A DNA stretch of 64,000 nucleotides from Streptomyces kaniharaensis (GCF_009569385.1 NZ_WBOF01000002.1:558001-622000); one strand, 5' to 3'; positions 34,309 to 43,089 are shown, counted from the stretch's first letter. The notes: generated by a model from the letters alone, not told the origin. Made by a program: numbers and translations.

Positions 34309-34361
34309 CGTCCACTTAAATCTCCTCAGGAAGTCCGAACCAGCACCGGGCGCCAGGTTGT

Positions 34362-34946
34362 CTACGAGCCTCTCACCGGACCGAACCGCTCCACCGGAGC
34401 CGTGCCCGGTGGCACATGGAAGTCCCTCAGGGCGATCGGGTTCGAGAAGTCCTGACCGCCGCCCGGCCCGGCCATGTCGTCCCCACGCAGGTAGCGGTAG
34501 AACCACTCGGAGAACGTCAGGTCGTAGCGGTAGAACTCGTCGTAGTCCCCCACGAAGACCACGACGCACCAGCCGTACGCGGTGTCGCTACGAGCCAGGA
34601 AGACCGATTCCCCGTGCGTCGTCGGCGTGATGGGGATCAGGCCGTCCGGCGCCCCGAACCCCGGAGCGACGGGGAATTCAGGAAAGTTCTCGTCCGAGAA
34701 GCCGCAATCCTGGTAGGCGGCGACGGTCTCACGCATGTACACGGCCAGGTTGTGAGCGGTCGTGGCGGGGCTCTGCAGCCAGATCGACCGACCGATCTGC
34801 ATCGGTGCGTATCGCTCGGCCAGGGCCTTGAAATCGCTGGGCAGTTCCACCCTCAGCTCGGCTTCGAGCTCACGCCAGCACTCCGCCGGAACACCGGGCC
34901 CGCTCGGCGGCCCGATGATGGTGCCCACTTCCTCCACGTAGTCCAC
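34362..34946 (-). CDS. SMI1/KNR4 (SUKH) family protein, orphan
   Basis: 194 residues from GTG 34946 with a GAGGAGAAG ribosome binding site. The core LEAELRVELPSDFKALAERY (about 30-50) is the SUKH signature helix-strand; later segments GLIPITPTTHGESVFLARS and WCVVVFVGDYDEFYRYDLTF also fit. SUKH proteins are often immunity proteins of polymorphic toxins, but no toxin gene is adjacent. Confidence 0.82.
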   Translation of the reverse strand: MDYVEEVGTIIGPPSGPGVPAECWRELEAELRVELPSDFKALAERYAPMQIGRSIWLQSPATTAHNLAVYMRETVAAYQDCGFSDENFPEFPVAPGFGAPDGLIPITPTTHGESVFLARSDTAYGWCVVVFVGDYDEFYRYDLTFSEWFYRYLRGDDMAGPGGGQDFSNPIALRDFHVPPGTAPVERFGPVRGS

Positions 34947-35280
34947 TACGGCTCTTCTCCTCTCAACGTCTGGGGCAGTTCGCGGTGCCGGTCGCTTTCC
35001 CACCAGTCGGCGGGTGCGAGGCACGCCGTGCGGACCGGCAGCCGCGGCACCGTGCTGATCGTCGAGGTGCCGAAAGGGGAGTGACCGATGCGATGGCCGC
35101 ACGCGCGGAGTTGACGGGGTGGGCTGCCCGGCTCGGCACCTCTCACGGAACGAAGGCCGCGGCGGTCCGCTCGGTGGTTCTGCTCACGAGATTTACGACG
35201 TCGTTTCGACGTGGGATTGGGAGTCGCACGCTCACGAGAGCGGGAGTCAGCTGCCGCAGGCCTGCCCCCCGGCGTATCCG

Positions 35281-36225
35281 TCACTGCCCGGTCTGGTTGG
35301 TGAGGGGCTGTTGAGAGGCGGTCGGTGGTGCAAATAGTGCCTGAACGGTTTCGGTGGCCAGGTCTCGCAGCCAGGTATGGGCGCGGTCGTCGTCGTAGCG
35401 CTGGTGCCACAGCAGGTACAGCGGGACCTCGGGCAGCGGGAGTGGCGTCGGCAGTGTGGCGAGGCCGAGTTGTTCCCGGGCTGCGCGGGTGACCGCGCCG
35501 GGGAGGGTGACGACCAGGTCGGTGTCGCGGGCGAGTTGCAGTGCGAAGGCGGCGGTGGGCCCGGCGGCGACGACGCGTCGCTCCAAGCCGCGGGTGGTCA
35601 GGGCGTCGTCGATCGGGTCGCGCAGGCTTCCGCGTCGCGAAACGGTGAGGTGTTCGGCGGCTGCGTAACGCTCGATGCTCAGCGGGCCTTCGGTGAGAGG
35701 GTGGCCTGGTCGGACGGCGACGACCAGCCGGTCCCTGCCGACGAGGCGGTGACGGATGTCGGGGAGCGTCGGGGCGCTGGAGCTCGATTCGAGGTCGACC
35801 TCGCCCCGGCGCAGCTCGGCGTCGTCCGTGCCGGGTTCGGCGGGCAGGCGCAGCCGGACGCCGGGGGCCTGCCGGTGGACGGCGGTGATCAGGGCGGTGC
35901 CGCAGACGGCGGTCAGGACGTCGTGCCAGCGCACGGTGAACACCCGGTCCAGAGCTGCCAGGTCGAGTTCTTGCTGCGCGGAGAGAAGGTGGTGGGCCTG
36001 CTGTACGAGGGCGTGGACCTGGGCGCGCATGGCCAGTGCGCGGGTGGTGGGGACCATGCTGCGGCCGGTGCGGACCAGGATCTGGTCGCCGGTGGCTTTG
36101 CGGATGCGGCCCAGGGAGCGGCTCATCGCCGGTGCGGTGATGTGGAGGCGTGCTGCGGCGCCGGCGACGCTGCCCTCTTCCAGTAGTGCGTCCAGGGCCG
36201 TGAGCAGGTTCAGATCCAGTTGCAT
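35281..36225 (-). CDS. LysR-family transcriptional regulator
   Basis: 314 residues from ATG 36225. LysR HTH LNLLTALDALLEEGSVAGAAARLHITAPAMSRSLGRIR and effector domain to residue 300 (LWHQRYDDDRAHTWLRDL). Divergent from the IMPase-like/NADP oxidoreductase pair, now separated from it by an IS110 insertion. A 7-bp inverted repeat upstream is its likely site. Confidence 0.9.
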   Translation of the reverse strand: MQLDLNLLTALDALLEEGSVAGAAARLHITAPAMSRSLGRIRKATGDQILVRTGRSMVPTTRALAMRAQVHALVQQAHHLLSAQQELDLAALDRVFTVRWHDVLTAVCGTALITAVHRQAPGVRLRLPAEPGTDDAELRRGEVDLESSSSAPTLPDIRHRLVGRDRLVVAVRPGHPLTEGPLSIERYAAAEHLTVSRRGSLRDPIDDALTTRGLERRVVAAGPTAAFALQLARDTDLVVTLPGAVTRAAREQLGLATLPTPLPLPEVPLYLLWHQRYDDDRAHTWLRDLATETVQALFAPPTASQQPLTNQTGQ

Positions 36226-36237
36226 GGCAGTAATTCT

Positions 36238-36260
36238 ACAAGTGAATAGCATGCACTTGT
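36238..36260. promoter_or_regulatory. LysR operator dyad
   Basis: ACAAGTG and CACTTGT form a perfect inverted repeat with a 9-nt spacer, 13 bp upstream of the LysR ATG; contains a T-N11-A type core. It was shared with the divergent operon before the IS110 insertion. Confidence 0.6.
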
Positions 36261-36348
36261 TGTTAACAATCGGGGGGCCTACCTTCGAAGTGCGGGTGCG
36301 GGACAAGCCGCCCGCACCCATCGAACCCAGGGAGTTTCAATGACCGAG

Positions 36349-37371
36349 TCAAGCCGCCTGCGCGACCGGCTGTGCGGGGGTGAACTCCCGTCCGTCGCGC
36401 AACAGCGCCCACAGGACGTTCACCCGGCGCCGGGCAAGGGCGATGAGAGCCTGGACGTGGCCGCAGCCCTCGGCACGCTTCTTGAGGTAGAAGCCCCGGT
36501 TCGGGCCGTCCTTGATCATGCTGGTCTGCGCGGACATGTAAAACACCCTGCGCAGGCGACGGCTGTAACGCTTGGGCCGGTGCAGGTTGCCGGTGCGTCG
36601 GCCCGAGTCGCGGGGCACCGGAACCAGGCCGGCCGCGGAGGCCAGCCGGCCGGCATCCGCGTAGGCCGACAGGTCGCCCGCAGCGACGACAGTGTGCTGG
36701 GCCCCGGCCGCCTCCAGCGCGGTGGCGGCGACCTTGTCGGCCGAGCGGACACCACGCTTGCGCAGCCAAGACTCCAGACGGGCGCGGCCCACCCGGCGTA
36801 TCCCGGCCGGGGTCTGCCGGTAGGTCAGCAGGGTCAGCGCGCCCTTGCTGCCGGACCAGTCGAAGGCCCGCTCCAGGGCCGGGAAGATCCCGGTCAGCAC
36901 GTCACGGAGCCGGTTGACCATGCGGACCCGGTCGGCGACCAGGTCAGTGCGGTGCGCGACCAGCAGCGCCAGATCGGCCACCAGCTGGGCGGGGACGTCC
37001 ACGGCCGCGAAGTCCCTGCGCAGGCGCGAGGTCTCCGCGATCACGAACGCGTCGCGGGCATCCGTCTTCGCCTCGCCTCGGTAGGCGCCGGACATCCGGT
37101 TGACGGTGCGGCCGGGAACGTAGACCGGCTTCTGCCCGTGCGACGCGAGCAGGGCCAGCAGCAGCGCGGACGCGGTGCCGGACAGGTCGATCGCCCAGTC
37201 CACCGCACCCGCCATGGCCAGCGCTTCGGCGACCGCTTCCAGGATCGCGGCCTCGTCGTTGTCAATCTTCTTCGACCAGACCTGGAACCCCGACTCGTCG
37301 ACCGCCGCCGCCCAGTGGTGGCCCTTGCCCGCGTCGATCCCCACCCAGATCCGAGCCCGCCGCTCTGTCAT
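36349..37371 (-). CDS. IS110-family transposase (DEDD recombinase)
   Basis: 340 residues from ATG 37371 with GGGGAG upstream. N-terminal RuvC-like DEDD domain: IWVGIDAGKGHHWAAAVDE (first Asp), DLSGTASALLLALLA, KTDARDAFVIAE (Asp pair). C-terminal Tnp_IS110 domain with conserved serine region: ALEAAGAQHTVVAAGDLSAY, LASAAGLVPVPRDSGRRTGN and RRLRRVFYMSAQTSMIKDGP. Complete, so potentially active. Confidence 0.93.
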   Translation of the reverse strand: MTERRARIWVGIDAGKGHHWAAAVDESGFQVWSKKIDNDEAAILEAVAEALAMAGAVDWAIDLSGTASALLLALLASHGQKPVYVPGRTVNRMSGAYRGEAKTDARDAFVIAETSRLRRDFAAVDVPAQLVADLALLVAHRTDLVADRVRMVNRLRDVLTGIFPALERAFDWSGSKGALTLLTYRQTPAGIRRVGRARLESWLRKRGVRSADKVAATALEAAGAQHTVVAAGDLSAYADAGRLASAAGLVPVPRDSGRRTGNLHRPKRYSRRLRRVFYMSAQTSMIKDGPNRGFYLKKRAEGCGHVQALIALARRRVNVLWALLRDGREFTPAQPVAQAA

Positions 37372-37374
37372 CCC

Positions 37375-37570
37375 ACGCTCCCCACGCCGAAACCAGCACT
37401 CTCCTTGGCCCGAGGAACACCCCGCCGTCAGCTCCGTAAACAGCGACCAGGACGCAGATCTCAATCAGCGGTCAGGGCGCCCCGGAGAGCCGGACGGCCA
37501 CTCCTTGGGAGCCACCAGAGGCAAGCCACCATCAGCCACATCCGGCCCTCCCGGGCCGCCTAACAACTTA
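37375..37570 (-). ncRNA. Predicted bridge RNA region of the IS110 element
   Basis: The roughly 200-nt noncoding left end, upstream of the transposase on its own strand. IS110-group elements express a structured bridge RNA from this place, with loops matching the donor ends and target. Prediction rests on position; I have not resolved the loops. Confidence 0.35.
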
Positions 37571-37581
37571 CGGAGCCCACC

Positions 37582-38394
37582 ATGAGCACAGCCATGCCTT
37601 TCGCCGCCGGCACGACGCTCCTGTCCGAGGTGACCGCCGCGGTGAAGACCGCAAGCCTCACCCTGCGCGACCGCCACACCCCGCACGCCCGGGGCGTGAG
37701 TCTGGACGAGGTCGTCGCTGAGATCCACGCCAACGACGACGCGGTGCTGGACGTGCTGCGGGAGCCGCTGCTGCGGGCCCGGCGGGGATCGCAGTGGGCC
37801 GAGGACGAGCTGGCCGGCGGTGCGCTCCCGTCAGGGGAGTGGTGGGTCGTCGACCCCGCCGAGGGCAACATCAACCACGTTCACGGCATGGAGGACTGGG
37901 CCGTGACCGCCACCCTGGTCCGCGACAACCAGCCGGTGCTCACCGTCGTCCACCTGCCACTGACCGGCGACACCTACACCGCTGTCACCGGCGGCGGTGC
38001 CCGCCTCAACGACCGGTCCCTGAAGGTGTCCGCCAAGACCGATCTGGGCGCCGCGCTCGTCGGCACCGGCCAAGCCAGGCCCGGCGAGGACGAGCGCACT
38101 TTCCGGCGGATCGGTGACTCGGTCACCGCCATGCTCATCAACGGCTTGGTCGTGCGTGTGTCCGTGCCCGCCACGCTGCAGCTCATCCACGTCGCGGCCG
38201 GGCGCACGGACGCCTTCTGGCAGTTCTCCGACGTCCGCTCCGGTCTGGTCGCCGGTGCGCTGCTGGTTTCCGAGGCCGGAGGCACCGTCACCGACCTGGC
38301 GGGCGAGCCCTGGAACACGGGCAGCCGTGACTTCCTGGCCGCCGCCCCCGGCATCCACACCGCCGCCCTCAAGGTCCTGTCGCCGATCGCCTGA
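37582..38394 (+). CDS. Inositol-monophosphatase-family protein
   Basis: 270 residues from ATG 37582. The metal-binding motif DPxDGTxNF appears as VVDPAEGNINHVHGMEDWAV (about 91-110), i.e. the second acidic ligand is Glu and the Thr is Asn. The second motif region reads WQFSDVRSGLVAGALLVSEAGG. Family members remove phosphate from inositol or nucleotide-type substrates; the changed motif suggests a different or reduced activity. Its ribosome binding site (CGGAG, 6-nt spacing) was rebuilt by the IS110 end. Followed by an NADP oxidoreductase gene after 48 nt. Confidence 0.82.
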   Translation: MSTAMPFAAGTTLLSEVTAAVKTASLTLRDRHTPHARGVSLDEVVAEIHANDDAVLDVLREPLLRARRGSQWAEDELAGGALPSGEWWVVDPAEGNINHVHGMEDWAVTATLVRDNQPVLTVVHLPLTGDTYTAVTGGGARLNDRSLKVSAKTDLGAALVGTGQARPGEDERTFRRIGDSVTAMLINGLVVRVSVPATLQLIHVAAGRTDAFWQFSDVRSGLVAGALLVSEAGGTVTDLAGEPWNTGSRDFLAAAPGIHTAALKVLSPIA

Positions 38395-38442
38395 CCGGAC
38401 ACCTCCGTCTACCCACCTCACACCGAAAAGGAGCATCACCTC

Positions 38443-39087
38443 ATGACCAGCATCGGCATCCTGGGCGCCGGCCGCGTCGGCGCCAACCTCGCCGGCAAGC
38501 TCTCCGCAGCCGGACACCGTGTCACCCTCGGTGTCCGGAACCCGGAAGAGATCGCAGCCCTTGCCGCCGGCATCGCCCCGCAGATCGCCTTCGCCGACCA
38601 GCGCACCACCGCCCGCACCGCGGACGTCGTGATCAACGCGACGCCCGGCGACACCTCCCTGGACCGCCTGGCCGGCCTGCGCGCCGAGCTCTGCGGAAGA
38701 CTCCTCGTCGATGTCTCCAACGCCACCCGCGACGCCGATGACGGCCTGCCCGGCGACCTGTGCTATCCCGGCAGCAGCCTCGCCGAGCAACTCCAGGCCG
38801 CCCTCCCCGACACCCATGTGGTCAAGACCCTCAACACCATGCTGTTCATGGTCATGACCGCCCCCGAAACCCTGGCCACCCCACCGACCGCCTATCTCTC
38901 GGGCGATGACCAGAATGCGAAGAAGACCGTCACCGGCCTGCTCGGCGACCTGGGCTGGCAGCCCGCATGGATCGAGGACCTCGGCGGCATCACCACAGCC
39001 CGCGCCACCGAGGCCATGATCCTCGTGGTTCCCCACATCCTGCGCCGACACGGCTTCAAGCCCTTCGCCGTCTCCCTCGCCCGCTGA
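38443..39087 (+). CDS. NADP-dependent F420-reductase-like oxidoreductase
   Basis: 214 residues. Rossmann fold SIGILGAGRVGANLAGKL with GxGxxG at residues 7-12 and VTLGVRNPEE (Arg for NADP) after the second strand; then INATPGDTSLDRL and VDVSNATRDADDG and VKTLNTMLFMVM. Similar to NpdG/F420:NADP oxidoreductase and 'predicted dinucleotide-binding' enzymes. Forms an operon with the IMPase-like gene under the LysR regulator. Confidence 0.85.
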   Translation: MTSIGILGAGRVGANLAGKLSAAGHRVTLGVRNPEEIAALAAGIAPQIAFADQRTTARTADVVINATPGDTSLDRLAGLRAELCGRLLVDVSNATRDADDGLPGDLCYPGSSLAEQLQAALPDTHVVKTLNTMLFMVMTAPETLATPPTAYLSGDDQNAKKTVTGLLGDLGWQPAWIEDLGGITTARATEAMILVVPHILRRHGFKPFAVSLAR

Positions 39088-39267
39088 CCCATCAAGACCG
39101 GGTTCGGACCAAAACCATTAGCGAGCTCGCGCGAGGCACTGGGCGCTGGCACGGACAACGCCCGCTGAGCTGCAAGTGACGCCCGAACTCATTGACATTG
39201 ATCATGCCTGCCCTGCGCGAGGCGACTTTCGAAGTCGTCGACAAACGACTCCCATTCCCGTGTACAG

Positions 39268-39472
39268 AGCCACCGACGCCTTCGTTCGCGCGGTCGACCT
39301 CGACCAGGAGCACTGGCACCTTCGCGCTGGGATCGCGCAGCACCAGGTCGGTGAACAGCGAGCGGCCGTGCGGGATCGCGTGCTCGATCTCGGTGGAGAA
39401 GGCCTCCAGGCGCCCGAACCCGGCACGGGCGAGAAGGCCGGCTGGCACAACGGGTACGGCGCGCGACGCGGT
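39268..39472 (-). pseudogene. Plasmid-type (replication-relaxation-like) gene fragment
   Basis: One stretch of minus-strand frame reads FGRLEAFSTEIEHAIPHGRS and LFTDLVLRDPSAKVPVLLVE, VDRANEGV, which resembles the C-terminal part of replication-relaxation proteins of Streptomyces plasmids. The frame decays on both sides. Tentative. Confidence 0.35.
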
Positions 39473-39527
39473 CCTGAGCAGCGGCCCCTCGTCCAAAGGA
39501 CGGTTTCCAGGGGCCACATATGCCCGA

Positions 39528-39810
39528 CTACGCCGCGGGCTCGGACGTCGCCGTCGCCGCACGCCAGGTGGCGATGACGTCGGCCGCCTTGGTCTCGAAG
39601 TCCGGGTCGCGCCAGGCGCCCGGCATGCCGATCACCGCCGGCAGCTTGAAGTCGCCGTGCTCCCGGTGGGTGACCCGCACGACGTCCCCGGAATCGGGGC
39701 GGAGGGCGGTGTAGAGGGGCTGGGCGGCGGTGCCGGCGAGGCGGCGGTGGCGTTCGGCGCGCAGCGCGTCCTGGAGGGCGGTGTCGTGGTCGGGGTCATA
39801 GCGCTCGGCG
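39528..39810 (-). pseudogene. 3' fragment of a hypothetical gene
   Basis: The last 90 codons of a minus frame are protein-like (TALQDALRAERHRRLAGTAA, PLYTALRPDSGDVVRVTHRE, FETKAADVIATWRAA), while upstream codons are not. No family recognised; probably the tail of a lost gene. Confidence 0.35.
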
Positions 39811-40185
39811 CACCCCGGAGCGTTCGTCCTCCCGACGCCGGCCCTGGCCAAGCAGCTGCACGACCTGGTCTGCCCGTAGCCAGCCACCCCGGCGCCTTGG
39901 GCGCCAGCACGCCGTCCACCACCTTCGAGAGGAGCACCGCGATGCCCACCGTCCTCCAGCACACCAGGACTACGGCGTGCGGGGGAGGCGCATGGATTCG
40001 ACCGCGAAAACCACGACGCCCGGCGGCCTGGCCGGAAGCCCCCTGCTTGCCCGAGACCCCGGCCCGCCCCCAGCATGGGTTGGCCGGCCCGGCGCCGCTC
40101 CGCGTTCGGTGCCACGTCAGGCGGCACGGCAGCCGGTCCGTCGCCAGGCGATCAGGAGCGCTCGCATGCTTTCCGCGTTCCGGAC

Positions 40186-40209
40186 TTGACCTTGCCCTAG
40201 GGGCAGGGT
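40186..40209 (+). promoter_or_regulatory. MerR-type operator/promoter of the serine hydrolase
   Basis: TTGACC (-35) overlaps the dyad ACCTTGCCC-TAG-GGGCAGGGT. MerR regulators bind such dyads between a -35 and a -10 with a long spacer; the MerR gene lies at the end of the same locus. With a 19-20 nt spacer the start point would fall near the ATG at 40225. Confidence 0.55.
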
Positions 40210-40224
40210 TCGACGATGGTCCGC

Positions 40225-41649
40225 ATGACCAACAACGCACTGAGCACCGTCGAAGCCCAGATCCGCGAGCGGGCCGCCGCCTATTGCGAGTCCAACAACA
40301 TCCCCGGGTTCGTCGCCGGCGTCTACCACGCCGGCGAGCAGGTCGTCGTCGCCCACGGTGCCGCGAACGCGGCCACCGGCGCGCCGATGCTCGAGGACAC
40401 CGGATTCCTCTTCGGCTCCGTCACCAAGGTCCTGACCACCACGCTGGTCCTCCAGCAGGTCGAGCGCGGGGTCCTGGACCTCGACGCGCCGGCCGTGAGG
40501 TACCTGCCCGAATTGACCCTGACCGCGCCGGGCGCGGCGGACAAGATCCTGGTCCGGCATCTGGTCTCGCACACCAACGGCATCGACGCGGACCTGTTCT
40601 TCCCCGACGCCAAGGGCCGTGACGCCCTGAAGACCTACGTCAAGGGCCTTGCAGGCAGTTGCGGCGCCCTGTTCGAGCCCGGCGAGCAGCTCAGCTACTC
40701 CAACGGCGGCATGATCGTGGCGGGCCGCCTGCTGGAGGCAGTGACCGGACTGCCCTTCCCCGAGTTGCTCAAGCGCGAGGTCTACACGCCGGTCGGCATG
40801 ACCGACTCCGGCACATCGGCCGAGGAGGCCATCCTGCGCAGCACGGCGGTCGGCCACTTCCTGGACCCGCAGACCATGGCGGCCAGGCCCACCAGCATGT
40901 TCATGCTGCCCGATACCTGGGGGCCGGCCGGCGGCACGCCGATCGGCACCGTCGCCGACCTGCTCGCCTTCGGGCGCACCCACCTCGCCGGCGGAGTGTC
41001 CCCGTCCGGCACGCGCGTCCTGTCGCCCGAGTCGACCGCGCTGATGCAGCAGGTGGCGTTCGACATGGCCACCCCGAACACCCCGCCGATCGGCCTGGGC
41101 TGGGTGCTGTACCCGTTCGGCGACACGACCGTCCTGGCCATGTCGGGTGCCTCGCCGGGCGGGGTGTCCATCCTGTGCGTCCTTCCCGAGCACGACCTGG
41201 TGTTCACCGCGTTCGGCAACAACCCGGGCGCGATCATGCTGCAGGACCAGATCCTGCGATGGCTGCTCAGCGAGCACCTCGGTGTCCAGCTCCCCGCACT
41301 GATCACCGAGCTGGAGGAGGACGTCGACCTCACCCCGTACGTGGGCACGTACCGCTCCAACCAACTCCGCGTCGACGTCAGCGTCGTCGACGGCCAGCTC
41401 GAGGAGCGGGTGACGTACGAGCCGGCGGACGCCTCACAAGAGCGGATCTTCACGCGGTTCGCTGGTGGGAGGGTCTGCGCCCCGCCGCAGCGCCTCGTGC
41501 CGATCAGGCCCGGCCTGTTCGCGCCGGCCGGGTACCCGCTGGAGGCCTTCGATGGGTACCTGCGCCTGCTGCTGGTGTCCTACCACGACGTCCGCGCCGG
41601 CCAGGCGCGCTTCCGCAACGGCGGCGGCCGGCTGACCCGCCGGGTCTGA
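40225..41649 (+). CDS. Serine hydrolase, β-lactamase (class C/PBP-like) family
   Basis: 474 residues from ATG 40225 (an in-frame ATG lies at 40216). SxxK is FGSVTKVLT (about 62-70), YxN is LSYSNGGMIV, and the third motif is SGASPGG in place of HSG. No signal peptide, so cytosolic. A C-terminal extension of 110 residues (TPYVGTYRSNQLRVDVSV...) is the β-barrel domain common in esterase/peptidase relatives. Lacks a ribosome binding site, fitting a leaderless mRNA. Followed 47 nt later by a MerR regulator that may respond to the same compound. Confidence 0.88.
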   Translation: MTNNALSTVEAQIRERAAAYCESNNIPGFVAGVYHAGEQVVVAHGAANAATGAPMLEDTGFLFGSVTKVLTTTLVLQQVERGVLDLDAPAVRYLPELTLTAPGAADKILVRHLVSHTNGIDADLFFPDAKGRDALKTYVKGLAGSCGALFEPGEQLSYSNGGMIVAGRLLEAVTGLPFPELLKREVYTPVGMTDSGTSAEEAILRSTAVGHFLDPQTMAARPTSMFMLPDTWGPAGGTPIGTVADLLAFGRTHLAGGVSPSGTRVLSPESTALMQQVAFDMATPNTPPIGLGWVLYPFGDTTVLAMSGASPGGVSILCVLPEHDLVFTAFGNNPGAIMLQDQILRWLLSEHLGVQLPALITELEEDVDLTPYVGTYRSNQLRVDVSVVDGQLEERVTYEPADASQERIFTRFAGGRVCAPPQRLVPIRPGLFAPAGYPLEAFDGYLRLLLVSYHDVRAGQARFRNGGGRLTRRV

Positions 41650-41696
41650 CCTGCCCGCTCCGACCCTGCTCGCCCCCAGGTGGGAGGATCTCCAGC

Positions 41697-42446
41697 ATGC
41701 TCACGATAGGCCAACTCGCCGATTACGCCGGGGTGACCGCCAAGACGATCCGCCACTACCACGAGCGCGGCCTGCTCACCGAGCCCGACCGCGACTCGTC
41801 CGGCTACCGGCGCTACGACGCCCAGCACGCCCTCACCCTGGTCAAGATCAGGACGCTGGCCAACGCGGGCGTGCCGCTGGCCCGCGTCAAGGACCTCCTG
41901 GACGCGGACCCCGACACGCTCACCGCGGCCATCGCCGAGATCGACCACGACATCCAGGACCGCATCGCACAACTGCGCCAGGCGCGTGCGAACCTCGCCC
42001 AGCTGCGCAGCGGCGACCGGCTGTTCGTCTCCCCGGAGGTCGTCGACTATCTCGACGAGTTGCGCGAGCTCGGCGTCAGCGAGCGCCAGGTGAGCCTGGA
42101 ACGGGACGGCTGGATCCTCCTGCACGCCGCCTCACGCGAGAACGCCGACCAGTGGTTCGCCGAGAAGCTCAAGCTGATCACCGAGCCTGAGTTCCGTGCC
42201 CTCTACCTTGAGACCGACGCTGCCTACGACTGGTCGCGGGACGATCCCCGCCTGCCCGCGCTCGCAGAGCGCATCCTGACGTGGCTCGCCAACCACCACA
42301 GTCCGTCCGAGGCCGAGCCCGTCGGCAACCCGAGGATCGCCGAGCTGACCGCGCAGACCCAGGCCGGGGCCTCATCCCCGGCCTGGGACCGCCTCGCCCA
42401 ACTCATGAGGGCGAGTTCGACCAAGCCCAGACGACCACAGCAATAA
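41697..42446 (+). CDS. MerR-family regulator
   Basis: 249 residues. MerR HTH LTIGQLADYAGVTAKTIRHYHERGLL and PDRDSSGYRRYDAQHAL, then a coiled dimer helix and a 120-residue TipAS-free C-terminal domain. Probably autoregulated through the dyad before the serine hydrolase gene. Effector unknown. Confidence 0.9.
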   Translation: MLTIGQLADYAGVTAKTIRHYHERGLLTEPDRDSSGYRRYDAQHALTLVKIRTLANAGVPLARVKDLLDADPDTLTAAIAEIDHDIQDRIAQLRQARANLAQLRSGDRLFVSPEVVDYLDELRELGVSERQVSLERDGWILLHAASRENADQWFAEKLKLITEPEFRALYLETDAAYDWSRDDPRLPALAERILTWLANHHSPSEAEPVGNPRIAELTAQTQAGASSPAWDRLAQLMRASSTKPRRPQQ

Positions 42447-42497
42447 CACCCGTAACACCGGGCCTCGTTCCGTTCCTGCCGGGACCCCCTACGGTGG

Positions 42498-42923
42498 TCA
42501 CTCAACAAGGGCGCTGACGCGGTTCTCGTACTCGCGGCAGGCCTTGCGCTGGGCCGCGATGACCGAGGTGTCCCGGGGGCCATCGAGGGGCTGGCAGCGG
42601 GCGAGAAGCTGGCGATGGACTGCGGGCGTGGCACTGACGCGCAGGGTGTAGCCCTGGCCGCGCCGTACAGTTACGCCGTGGTCGAGCGCGGTGCGCTCGG
42701 CGGGCTCCAGCTCGGCCGTGCGGAGGAAGTCAGCGACCTTGCCCCGCATATCGAGGGTGACCAGCCGGTCTGCACCATGAACTTCACCGTGGACAGCAGT
42801 TCGCCGGTGCGCGGGTGGCGGGCGGTGAGGTCCATCGCGGAGAACGCGCCATCGTGGATTCGCAGGGCGATGCCGGCGTCCTCCTCGAAGACGACCGGGT
42901 CCTCGATCTACCAGGTTGGCCAT
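42498..42923 (-). pseudogene. Hypothetical gene with two compensating frameshifts
   Basis: The frame 42923-42498 begins MANLVD and ends RLVTLDMRGKVADFLRTAEL ... CREYENRVSALVE with good codon use, but codons at about 42775-42900 are off. In that interval the adjacent frame reads VVFEEDAGIALRIHDGAFSA, MDLTARHPRTGELLSTVKFM, clearly the true sequence. So two shifts, near 42905 and 42775, cancel each other. Protein of about 140 residues, family unknown. Confidence 0.6.
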
Positions 42924-43089
42924 GCCGCTCCTTGTTCTGGTGGTCGCATTCGACCCCAGCTGTCACCAAACCCTGTCATCAGCAGCCATCGGAGGGCCTG
43001 TCCAGTTCCTTTTACAGACCCGCGCTCGGCGGCGCCGAGCCCCCTCGAAGGCGCCGTCCGCGACTGTCCCAAGCCGGTCGTCGGGCAGG

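Larger units (their letters stand above)
32957..34315. mobile_element. Complete IS5-family element IS-B with accessory gene
   Basis: Perfect 15-bp terminal inverted repeats GTGGACGTTAAGTCC (32957-32971) and its complement (34301-34315), flanked by 3-bp target duplications TTA (32954-32956 and 34316-34318), as in the IS427 group. Length 1359 bp. It carries the transposase and, in the same direction with a GTGA overlap, a coiled-coil/winged-helix gene whose stop codon lies within the right terminal repeat. Confidence 0.93.
36335..37573 (-). mobile_element. IS110-family element inserted in a Shine-Dalgarno sequence
   Basis: GGAG occurs at both junctions (36331-36334 and 37572-37575). Removing the intervening DNA joins ...CCCAGGGAG to CCCACCATG, an ideal ribosome binding site for the IMPase-like gene, so the ends are well placed. 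The AG of the repeat reads CT on the transposase strand, the core dinucleotide used by the IS621 type of IS110 elements. Short 3' end (under 20 nt) and about 200 nt noncoding 5' of the transposase, as expected for the IS110 group. Confidence 0.85.

Noticed and set aside
37831-39051. 406-codon minus-strand frame
   Set aside because: Antisense to the IMPase-like and NADP oxidoreductase genes; Gly/Asp-rich shadow sequence.
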